Below are positions 47,212 to 56,561 of a stretch of DNA of 64,000 nt, piece after piece. The notes below the pieces were generated by a model. It did not search any database. It was given only the letters and a program-made list of their open reading frames with translations, and was not told the origin of the DNA. Position numbers and translations under genes: made by a program. This DNA comes from Cereibacter changlensis JA139 (GTDB taxonomy: Bacteria > Pseudomonadota > Alphaproteobacteria > Rhodobacterales > Rhodobacteraceae). The stretch is from assembly GCF_003034985.1 (NCBI RefSeq), contig NZ_PZKG01000001.1, positions 89,507 through 153,506 on the forward strand, written 5' to 3'. How positions within the stretch are numbered: position 1 is the stretch's first letter; every line of letters begins with the position of its first letter.

Positions 47212-49082
47212 CCGGCCACCTGCTGGCGCCGCTCACGGCGCAGCCGGGCGAGGATGAGCGTGAGGGCCGAGGGAGTCATGCCCTCCAAGCGCGCGGCCTG
47301 TGCGAGACTGTCGGGACGCGACCGGAGCAGCTTTGCATTCAGCTCCGAGGAAAGACCGGAAAGGGCGGAATAGTCGAAATCGGCCGGGATCAGCACACCC
47401 TCGTCGCGCTTCAGCGACTCAGCCTCCTGCGCCTGGCGGTCCACATATTGTGCGTAGAGAGCGTCACGACCCAACTGCTCGCGGATCTCGACTGGCAGCG
47501 CAGCATAATCGGGCGAGCGGCGCAGCACCGCCTCCCCCGCATCCTCTCCGAAAGCCAGCAGCGCGTAGCCCGAGCGGCGGACACCATCCTGGCTGATGCG
47601 GATGCCCATCGCTTCGATTTCGGTCGGCGACAGCTGCATCGCGTCAAGCGTCGCCCTGCCCTGCTGCATCAGCGCCGCCTTCTCGGCGAAGGCCGCCGCA
47701 CGCTCTGGTCCGACGCAGCCCAGCTCAAGACCCATCGGAGTCAGCCGCTGGTCCGCGTTATCGGCCCGCAGCGTCAGTCGGTACTCCGCGCGCGACGTGA
47801 ACATGCGATAGGGCTCGGTGACGCCGCGCGAGGTCAGGTCGTCGATCATCACGCCGATATAGCTTTCCGACCGGCTGAACAGCGCCGGATCGCGGCCCTG
47901 TGCAGCAAGCGCCGCGTTCAGCCCGGCGACCATGCCCTGAGCCGCCGCCTCTTCATAGCCGGTGGTGCCGTTGATCTGGCCGGCGAAGTAGAGCCCCTTC
48001 AGCGACTTCAGCTCCAGCGTCGCATGCAGCTCGCGTGGGTCAAAGTAGTCATATTCGATGGCATAGCCTGGCTGCAGGATCTGCACCTGCTCCAAGCCCT
48101 TGATCGTTCTCACATAATTCTCCTGCACATCGGCAGGAAGCGAGGTCGAGATCCCGTTCGGATAGACCGTCGAGTCGTCCAGCCCTTCCGGCTCGAGGAA
48201 AACCTGATGCTCGGTCTTCTCGGCAAAGCGCACGATCTTGTCCTCGATCGAGGGGCAGTAGCGCGGGCCGACGCCCTCGATATGGCCGCCATACATGGCC
48301 GACAGTCCGAGGTTTTGCCGCACGATATCATGCGTCCGCTCGTTGGTGTGGGTGATGCCGCAGGAAATCTGCCGCGCTTCCGGCGCCCTGTTCAGGAAGG
48401 AGAACATGGTCGGGACGTCGTCGCCCGGCTGCATCTCCAGCCCGGACCAGTCGATGGTCCTGCCGTCGAGACGAGGCGGCGTGCCGGTCTTCAGCCGCCC
48501 GCGCGCCAGGCCGAGATCGCCCAGCCGCTCCGCCAGCCGAAGCGAGGGCCGGTCGCCCATCCGGCCACCCGGCTGGCGCTGCGTGCCGATATGGATCAAC
48601 CCGTTGAGGAATGTCCCCGAGGTCAGGATCACCGCCGAGGCCGTGAGGCTCGCGCCATCCGCCAGAACGGCGCCGCTAACCCTGCCCGCGGATTCGATCA
48701 GGTCGACCACCTCGCCCTCGACAATCGTCAGGTTCGGCTGCGCGCCAAGCGCCGCCTGCATCGCCATGCGGTACAGCTTGCGGTCCGCTTGGGCCCGCGG
48801 CCCCTGCACCGCCGGGCCTTTCTTGCGGTTCAGCAACCGGTACTGGATGCCGGCCCGGTCCGCGACCCGGCTCATCACCCCGTCGAGCGCGTCGATCTCC
48901 CGCACCAGATGGCCCTTGCCCAGCCCGCCGATCGCCGGATTGCACGACATGACACCGATGCCCGCAAGAGTCAGCGTCACCAGCGCGGTCTTCGCGCCCA
49001 TGCGCGCCGAGGCCGCTGCGGCCTCAGCACCGGCGTGGCCGCCGCCGATCACGATGACATCAAAATGTTTCACGTGAAACAC
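47208..49082 (-). CDS. mnmG: tRNA uridine-5-carboxymethylaminomethyl modification enzyme MnmG (GidA)
   Basis: Up to 624 residues. The N-terminal FAD-binding motif is [14 protein letters not shown]. Later landmarks are [14 protein letters not shown] near residue 275 and [16 protein letters not shown] near 370. With MnmE it modifies wobble uridines of several tRNAs. Start choice is complicated: GTG at 49082 touches the GGAG site directly, whereas GTG at 49073 (giving MKHFDVIV) has the same site eight bases upstream and is more likely. The start region overlaps a parS site. Confidence 0.95.
   Translation of the reverse strand: MFHVKHFDVIVIGGGHAGAEAAAASARMGAKTALVTLTLAGIGVMSCNPAIGGLGKGHLVREIDALDGVMSRVADRAGIQYRLLNRKKGPAVQGPRAQADRKLYRMAMQAALGAQPNLTIVEGEVVDLIESAGRVSGAVLADGASLTASAVILTSGTFLNGLIHIGTQRQPGGRMGDRPSLRLAERLGDLGLARGRLKTGTPPRLDGRTIDWSGLEMQPGDDVPTMFSFLNRAPEARQISCGITHTNERTHDIVRQNLGLSAMYGGHIEGVGPRYCPSIEDKIVRFAEKTEHQVFLEPEGLDDSTVYPNGISTSLPADVQENYVRTIKGLEQVQILQPGYAIEYDYFDPRELHATLELKSLKGLYFAGQINGTTGYEEAAAQGMVAGLNAALAAQGRDPALFSRSESYIGVMIDDLTSRGVTEPYRMFTSRAEYRLTLRADNADQRLTPMGLELGCVGPERAAAFAEKAALMQQGRATLDAMQLSPTEIEAMGIRISQDGVRRSGYALLAFGEDAGEAVLRRSPDYAALPVEIREQLGRDALYAQYVDRQAQEAESLKRDEGVLIPADFDYSALSGLSSELNAKLLRSRPDSLAQAARLEGMTPSALTLILARLRRERRQQVAG
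49066..49081. other. parS site 2 at the start of mnmG
   Basis: A second exact copy of TGTTTCACGTGAAACA, 1.9 kb from the first and 3.2 kb from the putative origin. It overlaps the mnmG translation start. ParB bound here could affect mnmG expression. Confidence 0.95.
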
Positions 49083-49084
49083 TC

Positions 49085-50371
49085 CTACTTTCCAATGCAG
49101 AAACTGGCGAAGATATCGTCCAGCAAATCCTCGACATCGATGCGACCCGTCAGCGAATCCAGCGCCCGCATCGCCCGCCGAAGATCCTCCGCCGCGAGTT
49201 CGGTCCGCTGCGGCCCCCTCATTACCTCAGCCTGCGCCGATTCCATAGCCCTGATCGCAGTCACGATCGCGATACGGTGCCGCTCACGCGTCAAATTGCC
49301 TGCAGTTGCGGCCCGCGCCTGAAGACTGCAGGCGATCTCCGTCACCAGCTCCGGCAATCCCTCACCGGTCTTGCCGGAGACGCGGAGCCCCGCGCCTGTC
49401 ACCAGATCCGCCTTCCCCTGAACCAGCAGGTCGCCCGGCTGCGGCGCCACTCCGGGCGCCGCCTCGGCGCCGTCCAGCAGGAAGATCCGTAGGTCGGCCG
49501 CATTGGCCCGCGCTACCGCGCGATTGATCCCCAACGCCTCGATCCGGTCATCCGTCTCGCGCAGCCCGGCGGTGTCGAGCAGGGTGACCGCCAGACCCTC
49601 CAGATCCATCCGCACCTCGATCACATCGCGGGTCGTCCCGGCGACCTCCGAGGTCAGCGCGGCGTCCCGGCGGGCCAAGGCATTGAGAAGCGTGGATTTT
49701 CCGGCATTCGGCGCTCCGACGATCGCCACCTCGAACCCGTCGCGGATCCGTTCTGCAATGCGCGATCGCTCGACCTCGGCGCGCAGGTCGTTCAGCAGCC
49801 CACCCAGCAGCGTCAGAACCTCCGGCGAGACATCCACCGGCACATCCTCGTCGGCGAAGTCGATCGTCGCCTCCAGAAGCGCCCCGGCGCGGATCAGGTC
49901 GCGACGCCAGCCCTCGACCTTGGCCCCGATGGAGCCGGACAGCACCCGCAGCGCCTGCCGCCGCTGCGCTTCGGTCTCCGCGTCGATCAGGTCGGCCAGC
50001 CCTTCGACCTGGGCGAGGTCCAGCCGGCCGTTCTCCAGCGCGCGCCGGGTGAATTCCCCCGCCTCGGCAGGCCGCAGCCCGGGCAGGGTCGACAGCGCCC
50101 GCAGAACGGCATTCACCGCCGCGGTGCTTCCATGCAGATGCAGCTCCGCCACTGCCTCGCCGGTGAAGCTCGCCCCGGCGCCGAACAGCAGCACCAGCGC
50201 CTCGTCCAGCACTTCGCCCTGCCAAATCAGCCGGCGCAGCGCGGCCTGACGCAGCGCGGGCAGCGAGACGCCGAAGGACCCGACCGCGGCATGCGCCTCG
50301 GGACCGGACAGGCGCAATACCGCCACCCCGGCCTTGCCGCGAGCGCTGGCCAAGGCATAGATCGTGTCCAC
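49085..50371 (-). CDS. mnmE: tRNA modification GTPase MnmE (TrmE)
   Basis: 428 residues. The N-terminal tetrahydrofolate-binding domain starts [22 protein letters not shown]. The embedded G domain has [14 protein letters not shown] near residue 220, the switch [10 protein letters not shown] near 264, and the protein ends in the family CIGK with the catalytic Cys. It forms a complex with MnmG, whose gene is immediately downstream. Confidence 0.96.
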   Translation of the reverse strand: MDTIYALASARGKAGVAVLRLSGPEAHAAVGSFGVSLPALRQAALRRLIWQGEVLDEALVLLFGAGASFTGEAVAELHLHGSTAAVNAVLRALSTLPGLRPAEAGEFTRRALENGRLDLAQVEGLADLIDAETEAQRRQALRVLSGSIGAKVEGWRRDLIRAGALLEATIDFADEDVPVDVSPEVLTLLGGLLNDLRAEVERSRIAERIRDGFEVAIVGAPNAGKSTLLNALARRDAALTSEVAGTTRDVIEVRMDLEGLAVTLLDTAGLRETDDRIEALGINRAVARANAADLRIFLLDGAEAAPGVAPQPGDLLVQGKADLVTGAGLRVSGKTGEGLPELVTEIACSLQARAATAGNLTRERHRIAIVTAIRAMESAQAEVMRGPQRTELAAEDLRRAMRALDSLTGRIDVEDLLDDIFASFCIGK

Positions 50372-50399
50372 GACAGTTTAACCCCTTGATTCAGAACAC

Positions 50400-51671
50400 T
50401 TAAGTGTTCATGGAATCGAAGAACTCCGCATTGCTCTTGGTCTGGCGCAGCTTCGAGATCAGGAATTCGATCGCATCGGTGGTGCCCATCGGGTTCAGGA
50501 TGCGGCGCAGGACATAGGTCTTCTGCAGATCGCCCTTCTCCACCAGCAGATCCTCTTTCCGGGTGCCGGACTTCAGGATGTCCATCGCCGGGAAGACCCG
50601 CTTGTCGGCTACCTTGCGGTCCAGCACGATCTCTGAGTTGCCGGTGCCCTTGAACTCTTCGAAGATCACCTCATCCATCCGGCTGCCGGTATCGATCAGG
50701 GCGGTCGCGATGATGGTCAGCGACCCGCCCTCTTCGATGTTGCGCGCCGCGCCGAAAAACCTTTTCGGGCGCTGCAGCGCGTTGGCGTCGACACCGCCGG
50801 TCAGCACCTTGCCCGAGGAGGGCACGACGGTGTTGAAGGCGCGGCCGAGGCGGGTGATCGAATCGAGCAGGATCACCACGTCGCGCTTGTGCTCGACCAG
50901 CCGCTTGGCCTTCTCGATCACCATCTCGGCTACCGCCACGTGGCGCGTCGCCGGTTCGTCGAAGGTCGAGGAGACGACCTCGCCCTTCACCGAGCGCTGC
51001 ATGTCGGTCACTTCCTCCGGCCGCTCGTCGATGAGCAGCACGATCAGGTAGCACTCCGGGTGGTTGGTCGCGATCGAATGGGCGATGTTCTGCAGCAGCA
51101 CGGTCTTACCCGTGCGCGGCGGCGCCACGATCAGACCGCGCTGGCCCTTGCCGATCGGCGCCACCAGGTCGATGATCCGGGCGGAGCGGTCCTTCAGCGT
51201 CGGGTCGTCGACCTCCATCTTGAAGCGCTCGTCGGGGTAGAGCGGCGTCAGGTTGTCGAAATGGACCTTGTGCCGGGCCTTCTCCGGGTCGTCGAAGTTG
51301 ATCCGCGTAACCTTGGTCATGCAGAAATAGCGCTCGTTCTCACGCGGCGCCGCGATGACGCCCTCGATGGTGTCGCCGGTGCGCAGCGAGAACTGGCGCA
51401 GGATCTCGGGCGAGACATAGATGTCGTCCGGGCCCGGCAGGTAGTTGGCCGAGGGCGAGCGCAGGAAGCCGAAGCCGTCCTGCAGCACTTCCAGCACGCC
51501 GTCGCCGCCGATCTCCCAGCCTTCCTCGGCATGCTCCTTCAGGATCGAGAACATCATCTCGCCCTTGCGCATCGACGGTGCGTTCTCGATCTCCCACTCT
51601 TCGGCCATCGCCAGCAGGTCGGCGGGCGTCTTGGCTTTGAGTTCGGCGAGGTTGAGGCGTTCAACGGTCAT
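50400..51671 (-). CDS. rho: Transcription termination factor Rho
   Basis: 423 residues from the ATG at 51671 ([11 protein letters not shown]). The N-terminal RNA-binding domain includes [23 protein letters not shown]. The ATPase has [17 protein letters not shown] near residue 175, [13 protein letters not shown] near 205 and [16 protein letters not shown] near 260. The hexamer ends Rho-dependent transcripts. The short upstream region contains a 14-bp palindrome. Its length is standard. Confidence 0.97.
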   Translation of the reverse strand: MTVERLNLAELKAKTPADLLAMAEEWEIENAPSMRKGEMMFSILKEHAEEGWEIGGDGVLEVLQDGFGFLRSPSANYLPGPDDIYVSPEILRQFSLRTGDTIEGVIAAPRENERYFCMTKVTRINFDDPEKARHKVHFDNLTPLYPDERFKMEVDDPTLKDRSARIIDLVAPIGKGQRGLIVAPPRTGKTVLLQNIAHSIATNHPECYLIVLLIDERPEEVTDMQRSVKGEVVSSTFDEPATRHVAVAEMVIEKAKRLVEHKRDVVILLDSITRLGRAFNTVVPSSGKVLTGGVDANALQRPKRFFGAARNIEEGGSLTIIATALIDTGSRMDEVIFEEFKGTGNSEIVLDRKVADKRVFPAMDILKSGTRKEDLLVEKGDLQKTYVLRRILNPMGTTDAIEFLISKLRQTKSNAEFFDSMNT

Positions 51672-51696
51672 GGAAGATCTGACGTCCTTGGCGGTT

Positions 51697-51710
51697 CTGC
51701 CACGTGGCAG
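51697..51710. promoter_or_regulatory. 14-bp palindrome upstream of rho
   Basis: CTGCCACGTGGCAG is a perfect palindrome 26 bases before the rho start codon, probably within the leader. It shares the CACGTG core with parS but not the TTT/AAA flanks. It might be a regulatory operator or a small RNA hairpin. No factor can be named. Confidence 0.4.
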
Positions 51711-51811
51711 GTGCAATGGTCATGGATGGGAAATGCCTTGGGCCGGACGGCCCTGCAACAGCGCAAATAGGCGCAGGCCGGTCGAAAGTCAATCGGACTC
51801 GAAAATAGGGC

Positions 51812-52261
51812 TCAGAACTTCACGATCACCGACAGCACGATGACGATCATCAGGAGCGTCGGCAATTCGTTCATCATCCGGTAGCGCCGTCCGGTGAGCG
51901 TGTTCCGTCCCGCCGCGAAGTCCTTGCGCCGGCCGCCCAGCCACATGTGAAACGCCGTCATCGCCAGCACAGAGGCCGCCTTGGTCCAGGGCCAGACCAT
52001 CGACCAGTCGACGATCCCCGGCGTCATCACCAGCGCCAGGCCGAAGACCCAGGTCGAGATCATCGCCGGGTTCATGATCGCCTTCAGCAGCCGCCGTTCC
52101 ATCACCTGGAACATCGCCTCGGCGTCGCTGCACGCCTTCACCTGCTCGGCGTGATAGACAAACAGCCGGGGCAGGTAGAACAGCCCCGCCATCCAGGCCA
52201 GCACCGACATCACGTGGAACGCCTTGGTCCAGAGATAGAAATCGGCAAGCAGGTCTGACAT
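51812..52261 (-). CDS. hemJ: Protoporphyrinogen IX oxidase HemJ
   Basis: 149 residues with about four transmembrane helices. The N-terminal helix contains YLWTKAFHVMSVLAWMAGLFYLPRLFVYHA, with the conserved His and the family RLFVYH; a later conserved segment is WTKAASVLAMTAFH. HemJ is the heme-containing form of protoporphyrinogen oxidase found in many alphaproteobacteria and supplies protoporphyrin to HemH. It is the last gene before the putative origin and reads away from it. Confidence 0.94.
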   Translation of the reverse strand: MSDLLADFYLWTKAFHVMSVLAWMAGLFYLPRLFVYHAEQVKACSDAEAMFQVMERRLLKAIMNPAMISTWVFGLALVMTPGIVDWSMVWPWTKAASVLAMTAFHMWLGGRRKDFAAGRNTLTGRRYRMMNELPTLLMIVIVLSVIVKF

Positions 52262-52287
52262 CGGCGGGCTCCTCTGGATGCAGCACC

Positions 52288-52326
52288 TTCTCTTAAAGAA
52301 AGATTCTTAGAAAAGGAATGTTGTTG
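52288..52326. other. AT-rich candidate DNA unwinding element
   Basis: The most AT-rich stretch of the origin region, rich in TTAAAGAAAG and TTAGAAAAGG segments. It holds one GANTC site. In bacterial origins the unwinding element lies next to the DnaA box cluster, as here. Confidence 0.5.
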
Positions 52327-52368
52327 TAGGGCATGGGGACAACTGCATTTCGGAAATGCTCCCACAGC

Positions 52369-52377
52369 TTATCCACA
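52369..52377 (+). other. DnaA box, perfect consensus
   Basis: TTATCCACA, the canonical high-affinity DnaA-binding sequence, in the putative origin. Confidence 0.85.
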
Positions 52378-52387
52378 AGGGGGAGCC

Positions 52388-52396
52388 TGTGGAAAA
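52388..52396 (-). other. DnaA box variant
   Basis: Reads TTTTCCACA on the minus strand, one mismatch from consensus, 11 bases beyond the perfect box and in inverted orientation. Confidence 0.7.
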
Positions 52397-52474
52397 ATCT
52401 GTGCGTGACGCGGGAAAGCGGAAAGAACTTCCCATTTTTCGTTGTCGATTCAGAATGTTGCTGGATGACCTGTC

Positions 52475-52483
52475 TGTGGACAA
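52475..52483 (-). other. DnaA box variant
   Basis: Reads TTGTCCACA on the minus strand, one mismatch from consensus. Confidence 0.65.
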
Positions 52484-52553
52484 CTTTTCCGGTTTTCGAG
52501 GATTTTCTCGGGACGGAAAACTTGTCCCATGCCGGGCTGAGCATTCATGCACC

Positions 52554-52562
52554 CGTGGACAA
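52554..52562 (-). other. Weak DnaA box
   Basis: Reads TTGTCCACG on the minus strand, two mismatches from consensus. Listed because of its position between better boxes. Confidence 0.4.
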
Positions 52563-52655
52563 CCGGGGCCGGTTGGCCGATAACTTCGGTTCCGACGAGG
52601 CTTTTCGTCGCGGGGTCCCAATTCCGCGGCATCCGTCGGCAGGAACAAACCCGGA

Positions 52656-52664
52656 TTGTCCACA
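52656..52664 (+). other. DnaA box variant just upstream of maf
   Basis: TTGTCCACA on the plus strand, 12 bases before the maf start codon. It could also let DnaA affect maf expression. Confidence 0.65.
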
Positions 52665-52675
52665 GCCTGGCCCAC

Positions 52676-53269
52676 ATGCAGATCATCCTCGCCTCCGCTT
52701 CCGAAACGCGGCTCGCCCTGCTCAGCGCGGCGGGCCTGCAGGTGACCGCCCTGCCCGCGCGCATCGACGAGGAGTCGATGCGTGCCGCGCTGGAGGCCGA
52801 GGAGGCCAGCCCGCTCGACATCGCCGACGCCCTGGCCGAGGCGAAGGCCCGCAAGCTGGCCGAGCGGCATCGCGAGGCGCTGGTGATCGGCTGTGACCAG
52901 GTGTTGGCCTTCCAGCGCCAGGTCTGGGGCAAGCCCGAGACGCCGGAGGCGGCGCGGCGGCAGCTGCGGGCGCTGCGCGGCCAGACCCACCGGCTTCTAT
53001 CTGCGGTGGTGCTCTACGAGGCGGCGCGGCCGGTCTGGCGCCATGTCGGCGAGGTCCGGCTGACCATGCGCGACTTTTCCGACGACTGGCTGGAGGGCTA
53101 TCTTGCCCGCAACTGGGATAGCGTGAAATCCTCGGTCGGCGGCTACAAGCTGGAGGAGGAAGGCGTACGGCTTTTCACCGACGTCGAGGGCGACTACTTT
53201 ACCGTTCTGGGGCTGCCCTTGCTGCCCCTACTCACCTATCTCGGACAAAGAGGCTTCATCCCGACATGA
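52676..53269 (+). CDS. maf: Maf-family nucleotide pyrophosphatase
   Basis: 197 residues from the ATG at 52676 ([21 protein letters not shown]). A longer frame would run into the DnaA boxes. The Maf motif is normally S-x-S-P-R-R but reads SASETR here, typical of the second Maf class in alphaproteobacteria. CDQVLAF near residue 70 carries the catalytic Asp, and [12 protein letters not shown] is near the C-terminus. Maf proteins hydrolyse modified or canonical NTPs. It overlaps aroE by four bases. Confidence 0.9.
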   Translation: MQIILASASETRLALLSAAGLQVTALPARIDEESMRAALEAEEASPLDIADALAEAKARKLAERHREALVIGCDQVLAFQRQVWGKPETPEAARRQLRALRGQTHRLLSAVVLYEAARPVWRHVGEVRLTMRDFSDDWLEGYLARNWDSVKSSVGGYKLEEEGVRLFTDVEGDYFTVLGLPLLPLLTYLGQRGFIPT

Positions 53270-54105
53270 CCGAACTGACGCGCATTCCGCTGGCGGGGGT
53301 GATCGGCTCTCCCATCGCCCACAGCCGCTCGCCGAGGCTGCATGGCTACTGGCTGAAGCGTTACGGGCTGAAGGGCCATTACATCCCGATGGATATCGCC
53401 CAGGCCGACCTGCGCGACGCCTTGCAGATGCTGCCGAAGCTGGGTTTCGTCGGGTTGAACGTGACGATCCCGCACAAGGAAAAGGTCCTGGCGCTGGCCG
53501 ATATCGTCACCGACCGGGCGGCGCTGATCGGGGCGGCGAACACGCTGATCTTCCGCAAGGATGGCAAGATCCATGCCGACAACACCGATGGCGCCGGGTT
53601 CATCGCCAACCTGCGGCAGAACGCCCCGGCCTGGGCGCCTGCGGCGGGTCCCGCGGTGGTGTTCGGCGCGGGCGGCGCCGCGCGGGCGGTGATCGCGGCG
53701 CTGATAGAGGTCGGCGTGCCGGAGATCCGGCTGACCAACCGCAGCCGGCCGCGCGCCGATGCGCTGCGGCAGGATTTCGGGGCCAAGGTGGTGGTGCATG
53801 ACTGGGTGCAGGCGGGCAATCTTCTGGAGGATGCGGCGACGGTGGTGAACACGACCTCGCTCGGCATGGTCGGCAAGCCCGAGTTCCGCGTGCCGCTGGA
53901 TGCGCTGAGCCCGCGGGCGCTGGTGACCGATCTGGTCTATACGCCGCTGAAGACCAACCTCTTGATCGAGGCGGAGGAGGCCGGCTGCACCGTGGTCGAC
54001 GGGCTGGGGATGCTGCTGCATCAGGCGGCGCCGGGCTTCGAGCGCTGGTTCGGGGTGCGCCCCGAGGTGGACGAGGCCACCCGCGACGCCGTCATCCGGC
54101 CATGA
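53266..54105 (+). CDS. aroE: Shikimate dehydrogenase
   Basis: 279 residues. The substrate-binding [16 protein letters not shown] is at the N-terminus, the catalytic NVTIPHKEK (Lys) near residue 68, and the NADP motif [16 protein letters not shown] near 132 with the [10 protein letters not shown] loop. It reduces dehydroshikimate in aromatic amino acid synthesis. Both ends overlap neighbours by four bases. Confidence 0.96.
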   Translation: MTELTRIPLAGVIGSPIAHSRSPRLHGYWLKRYGLKGHYIPMDIAQADLRDALQMLPKLGFVGLNVTIPHKEKVLALADIVTDRAALIGAANTLIFRKDGKIHADNTDGAGFIANLRQNAPAWAPAAGPAVVFGAGGAARAVIAALIEVGVPEIRLTNRSRPRADALRQDFGAKVVVHDWVQAGNLLEDAATVVNTTSLGMVGKPEFRVPLDALSPRALVTDLVYTPLKTNLLIEAEEAGCTVVDGLGMLLHQAAPGFERWFGVRPEVDEATRDAVIRP

Positions 54106-54689
54106 AGCCGTTCCGGCTGGGCCTGACCGGCTCCATCGGCATGGGCAAATCGACCACGGCGGGGTTCTTTGCCGCGGCGGGGATTCCGGTCTGGGATGCG
54201 GATGCGGCGGTGCACCGGCTTTACGCCGGCCCGCTGGTCGAGGCCTTCGGCGCGCTGCACCCGCCTGCGGTGCGGGGCGGTGCGGTGGATCGGGCGGCGC
54301 TGCGCGACTGGATCGCGGCGGATGCGCTGGCGCTGGCGCGGATCGAGGCCTTGGTGCATCCCGCCGTGGCCGAGGATCGCGCGGCCTTCCTGCGCGGCGC
54401 CGGGGTGGATATCGTCGTCTTCGACATTCCGCTGCTGTTCGAGAAGGGCACCGAGACCGAGATGGACGCGACGCTGCTCGTTACCGCGCCCCCTGCCCTG
54501 CAACGCGCCCGGGTTCTGGCGCGCGGCACGATGACCGAGGCGCAGTTCGAGACGATCCGCGCGCGCCAGATGCCGGATGCCGAAAAGCGCAGCCGCGCCA
54601 CCCATATCATCGAGACGCTGGGGCTGGAGGCGGCGCGCGCCTCGGTTCTGGCGCTGATCGGCTATATCCGCGAGGGACAGCATGCGTGA
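54102..54689 (+). CDS. coaE: Dephospho-CoA kinase
   Basis: 195 residues. P-loop GLTGSIGMGKST (Lys16), then DADAAVHRLY near residue 38 and VFDIPLLFEKG near 107. It catalyses the last step of CoA synthesis. It overlaps aroE and dnaQ at its two ends. Confidence 0.96.
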   Translation: MKPFRLGLTGSIGMGKSTTAGFFAAAGIPVWDADAAVHRLYAGPLVEAFGALHPPAVRGGAVDRAALRDWIAADALALARIEALVHPAVAEDRAAFLRGAGVDIVVFDIPLLFEKGTETEMDATLLVTAPPALQRARVLARGTMTEAQFETIRARQMPDAEKRSRATHIIETLGLEAARASVLALIGYIREGQHA

Positions 54690-55377
54690 GATCGTTCTGG
54701 ACACCGAAACCACCGGCTTCGAGCCCTCGGAGGGTCACCGGATCGTCGAGATCGGCGCGGTGGAGCTGTTCAACCACATGCCGACCGGGCGGACCTATCA
54801 CCAATACATCAACCCCGAGCGCCCGATGCCGAAGGAAGCCTTCGACGTGCACGGGCTGGGCGACGATTTCCTGCGCGACAAGCCGCTGTTCCAGCACATC
54901 GGGCAGGCGTTTCTCGATTTCGTCGGCGATGCGCGGCTGGTGATCCACAACGCGGCCTTCGACATGAAATTCCTGAACTTTGAGCTGGGCCGCGCCAAGC
55001 TGCGCACCCTGCCCTTCGATCAGGCGCTGGATACGGTGGGCCTGGCGCGGAAGAAGTTTCCCGGCTCGCCCGCCTCGCTCGACGCGCTCTGCCGTCGTTT
55101 CGGCGTCGACAATTCGGCGCGCGAGAAGCACGGCGCCCTGCTGGACAGCGAGATTCTGGCCGAGGTCTATCTGGAACTGATCGGCGGGCGGCAGCCGGAT
55201 TTCGGCCTGTCGACGGCGGCGCAGAATGCGCGCGACGATGCCGGCCCGGCGCATGTGTGGCGGCCGAGGCCGCGCCCGGCGCCGCTGGCGCCCCGGATCA
55301 CCGAGGCGGAGGCCGCCGCCCATGCCGCCTTCGTGGCAAAGCTGGGCGACGGCGCGATCTGGTTGAAGCGGACCTAG
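54682..55377 (+). CDS. dnaQ: DNA polymerase III epsilon subunit (3'-5' proofreading exonuclease)
   Basis: 231 residues. The DEDDh exonuclease residues are visible: D7 and E9 in LDTETTGF, Asp in HNAAFDMKF near residue 94, and the HGALLDSEIL region near residue 152 with His and Asp. It proofreads in the replicative polymerase. The stop overlaps the convergent secB stop by four bases. Confidence 0.96.
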   Translation: MREIVLDTETTGFEPSEGHRIVEIGAVELFNHMPTGRTYHQYINPERPMPKEAFDVHGLGDDFLRDKPLFQHIGQAFLDFVGDARLVIHNAAFDMKFLNFELGRAKLRTLPFDQALDTVGLARKKFPGSPASLDALCRRFGVDNSAREKHGALLDSEILAEVYLELIGGRQPDFGLSTAAQNARDDAGPAHVWRPRPRPAPLAPRITEAEAAAHAAFVAKLGDGAIWLKRT

Positions 55378-55883
55378 TTCGCCAGCGGCTGCTGGGCCGC
55401 GGCCTTCTGCGCTTCGGCGCGGCGGGCAAGCTCCTGCCGGTAGAGCGCGAGGAAATCGACGGTGTCGATGTTCAGCGGCGGGAAGCCGCCGTCGCGCGTC
55501 ACGTCCGAGATGATCCGGCGCACGAAGGGGAACAGGAGCCGCGGGCATTCGATCAGCAGGAACGGGTGCATCTGGTCTTCCGGCACGTTCTCCACGTGGA
55601 AGATGCCGCCGTAATCCAGTTCCAAGAGGAACAGTGTTTCGGTCCCGACCTTGTTCTTCGAGGTCACCTTGAACTTGGTGATCACCTCGTACTGGTGGTC
55701 CGCCGGGCGCTTGCGGGCGTCTAGGCTCACCTGCACCTGGATGTCGGGCTGCACGTCGCCGCTCTGCAGACCCTTCTGGGCCACCATGTTCTCGAAGGAC
55801 ATGTCACGCACGAATTGCGCCAGCACCTGCATCTTGATCTGCGGGGCGGCCTCGGGGGCGGCGCCATTGGCCTCGGTCATCAT
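55374..55883 (-). CDS. secB: Protein-export chaperone SecB
   Basis: 169 residues. The core reads MKVQ-like IKMQVLAQFVRDMSFE near the N-terminus, and DYGGIFHVENVPEDQMHPFLLIECPRLLFPFVR with DVTRDGGFPPLNIDTVDFLALY further on. SecB holds preproteins unfolded for SecA. It is convergent with dnaQ. Length is slightly longer than E. coli SecB because of an Ala/Gln tail. Confidence 0.96.
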   Translation of the reverse strand: MMTEANGAAPEAAPQIKMQVLAQFVRDMSFENMVAQKGLQSGDVQPDIQVQVSLDARKRPADHQYEVITKFKVTSKNKVGTETLFLLELDYGGIFHVENVPEDQMHPFLLIECPRLLFPFVRRIISDVTRDGGFPPLNIDTVDFLALYRQELARRAEAQKAAAQQPLAN

Positions 55884-55944
55884 TCTCTCCTGCCGTTGGG
55901 CAAATTCCGGTCTCGGACAGCTTTAGCAGGTCAATCCCTGCCTC

Positions 55945-56421
55945 TCAATGCCGAGTCCAGCCGGAAGGGCCCGAGGGCGGCGGGCGCAGCCGGTCGGAGG
56001 GGGTGGTGTCGAGGTCGATATACTCGCCGTCGATCGGCATGTCGCCGAAGCCCTGCCGGCTGCGCACATTCGCCGCATGCACCGTCACGCGCTTGGCCAG
56101 CTGCGCCACCACCAGCCGCCGCAGCGGCGGGATCAGCAGCAGCGCGCCGAGCGTGTCGGTGAAGAAGCCCGGCAGGATCAGCAGCACCGAGGCCATCGCC
56201 ACCAGCGCGCCATCGGCGATCGGCGCCAGCGGGTCGCTTTTCAGCGGCATGCGCAGCGCGGTGGCCGCCTGCACGCCCTGACGGCGCAGCAGCGTGATGC
56301 CCAGCACCGCGGTGCCCAGCACGATCAGCAGGGTCGCCGCCAGACCCAGCCATGCGCCGACCGTGACGAACAGCCCGATCTCGATCAGAGGAACGAGGAT
56401 CAGGGCGATGAAAAGCCGCAT
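55945..56421 (-). CDS. fxsA: FxsA family membrane protein
   Basis: 158 residues from the ATG at 56421. It has three to four hydrophobic helices with LVPLIEIGLFVTVGAWLG and the family LPGFFTDTLGALLLIPPLR. A soluble C-terminal tail follows. In E. coli, FxsA overproduction relieves F-plasmid exclusion of phage T7; its normal role is unknown. It is divergent from the Tim44-like gene, with 140 bases between. Confidence 0.88.
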   Translation of the reverse strand: MRLFIALILVPLIEIGLFVTVGAWLGLAATLLIVLGTAVLGITLLRRQGVQAATALRMPLKSDPLAPIADGALVAMASVLLILPGFFTDTLGALLLIPPLRRLVVAQLAKRVTVHAANVRSRQGFGDMPIDGEYIDLDTTPSDRLRPPPSGPSGWTRH

Positions 56422-56561
56422 GGCTGGCCTCCTTTGCAAAGCATCTTGCGGGTGCAGCGGTAGACTTGCACCCACCCCTACCCTACATAGGGAGCAAGGA
56501 GCGGTTTTACCAACTCTGCCGTCGTCCAATCAACTGCCCGACGCCCCGACCGAGGTTACAT

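Larger units (their letters stand above)
52262..52675. other. Putative chromosomal replication origin (oriC)
   Basis: A 414-base region without a credible gene, AT-richer than its surroundings, between divergent hemJ and maf. It contains a perfect DnaA box, TTATCCACA, and at least three close variants on both strands, an AT-rich candidate unwinding element next to hemJ, and two GANTC sites (52302-52306 and 52447-52451) of the type methylated by CcrM in alphaproteobacteria. Small frames that cross it have no convincing start. Its position in the conserved order rho-hemJ-[origin]-maf-aroE-coaE-dnaQ-secB, with parAB and parS nearby, matches the Caulobacter origin region. Confidence 0.82.

Noticed and set aside
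47157..49322. Open frame of 721 codons on the plus strand over mnmG
   Set aside because: It is antisense to a complete MnmG with intact FAD motif; the product has no recognisable fold.
52210..52220. ATCACGTGGAAC in hemJ as parS
   Set aside because: It shares the core with parS but both outer arms deviate and it falls in ordinary coding sequence.
52333..52540. Small open frames inside the putative origin
   Set aside because: They have no credible ribosome-binding site, their products look random, and they overlap DnaA boxes on both strands.
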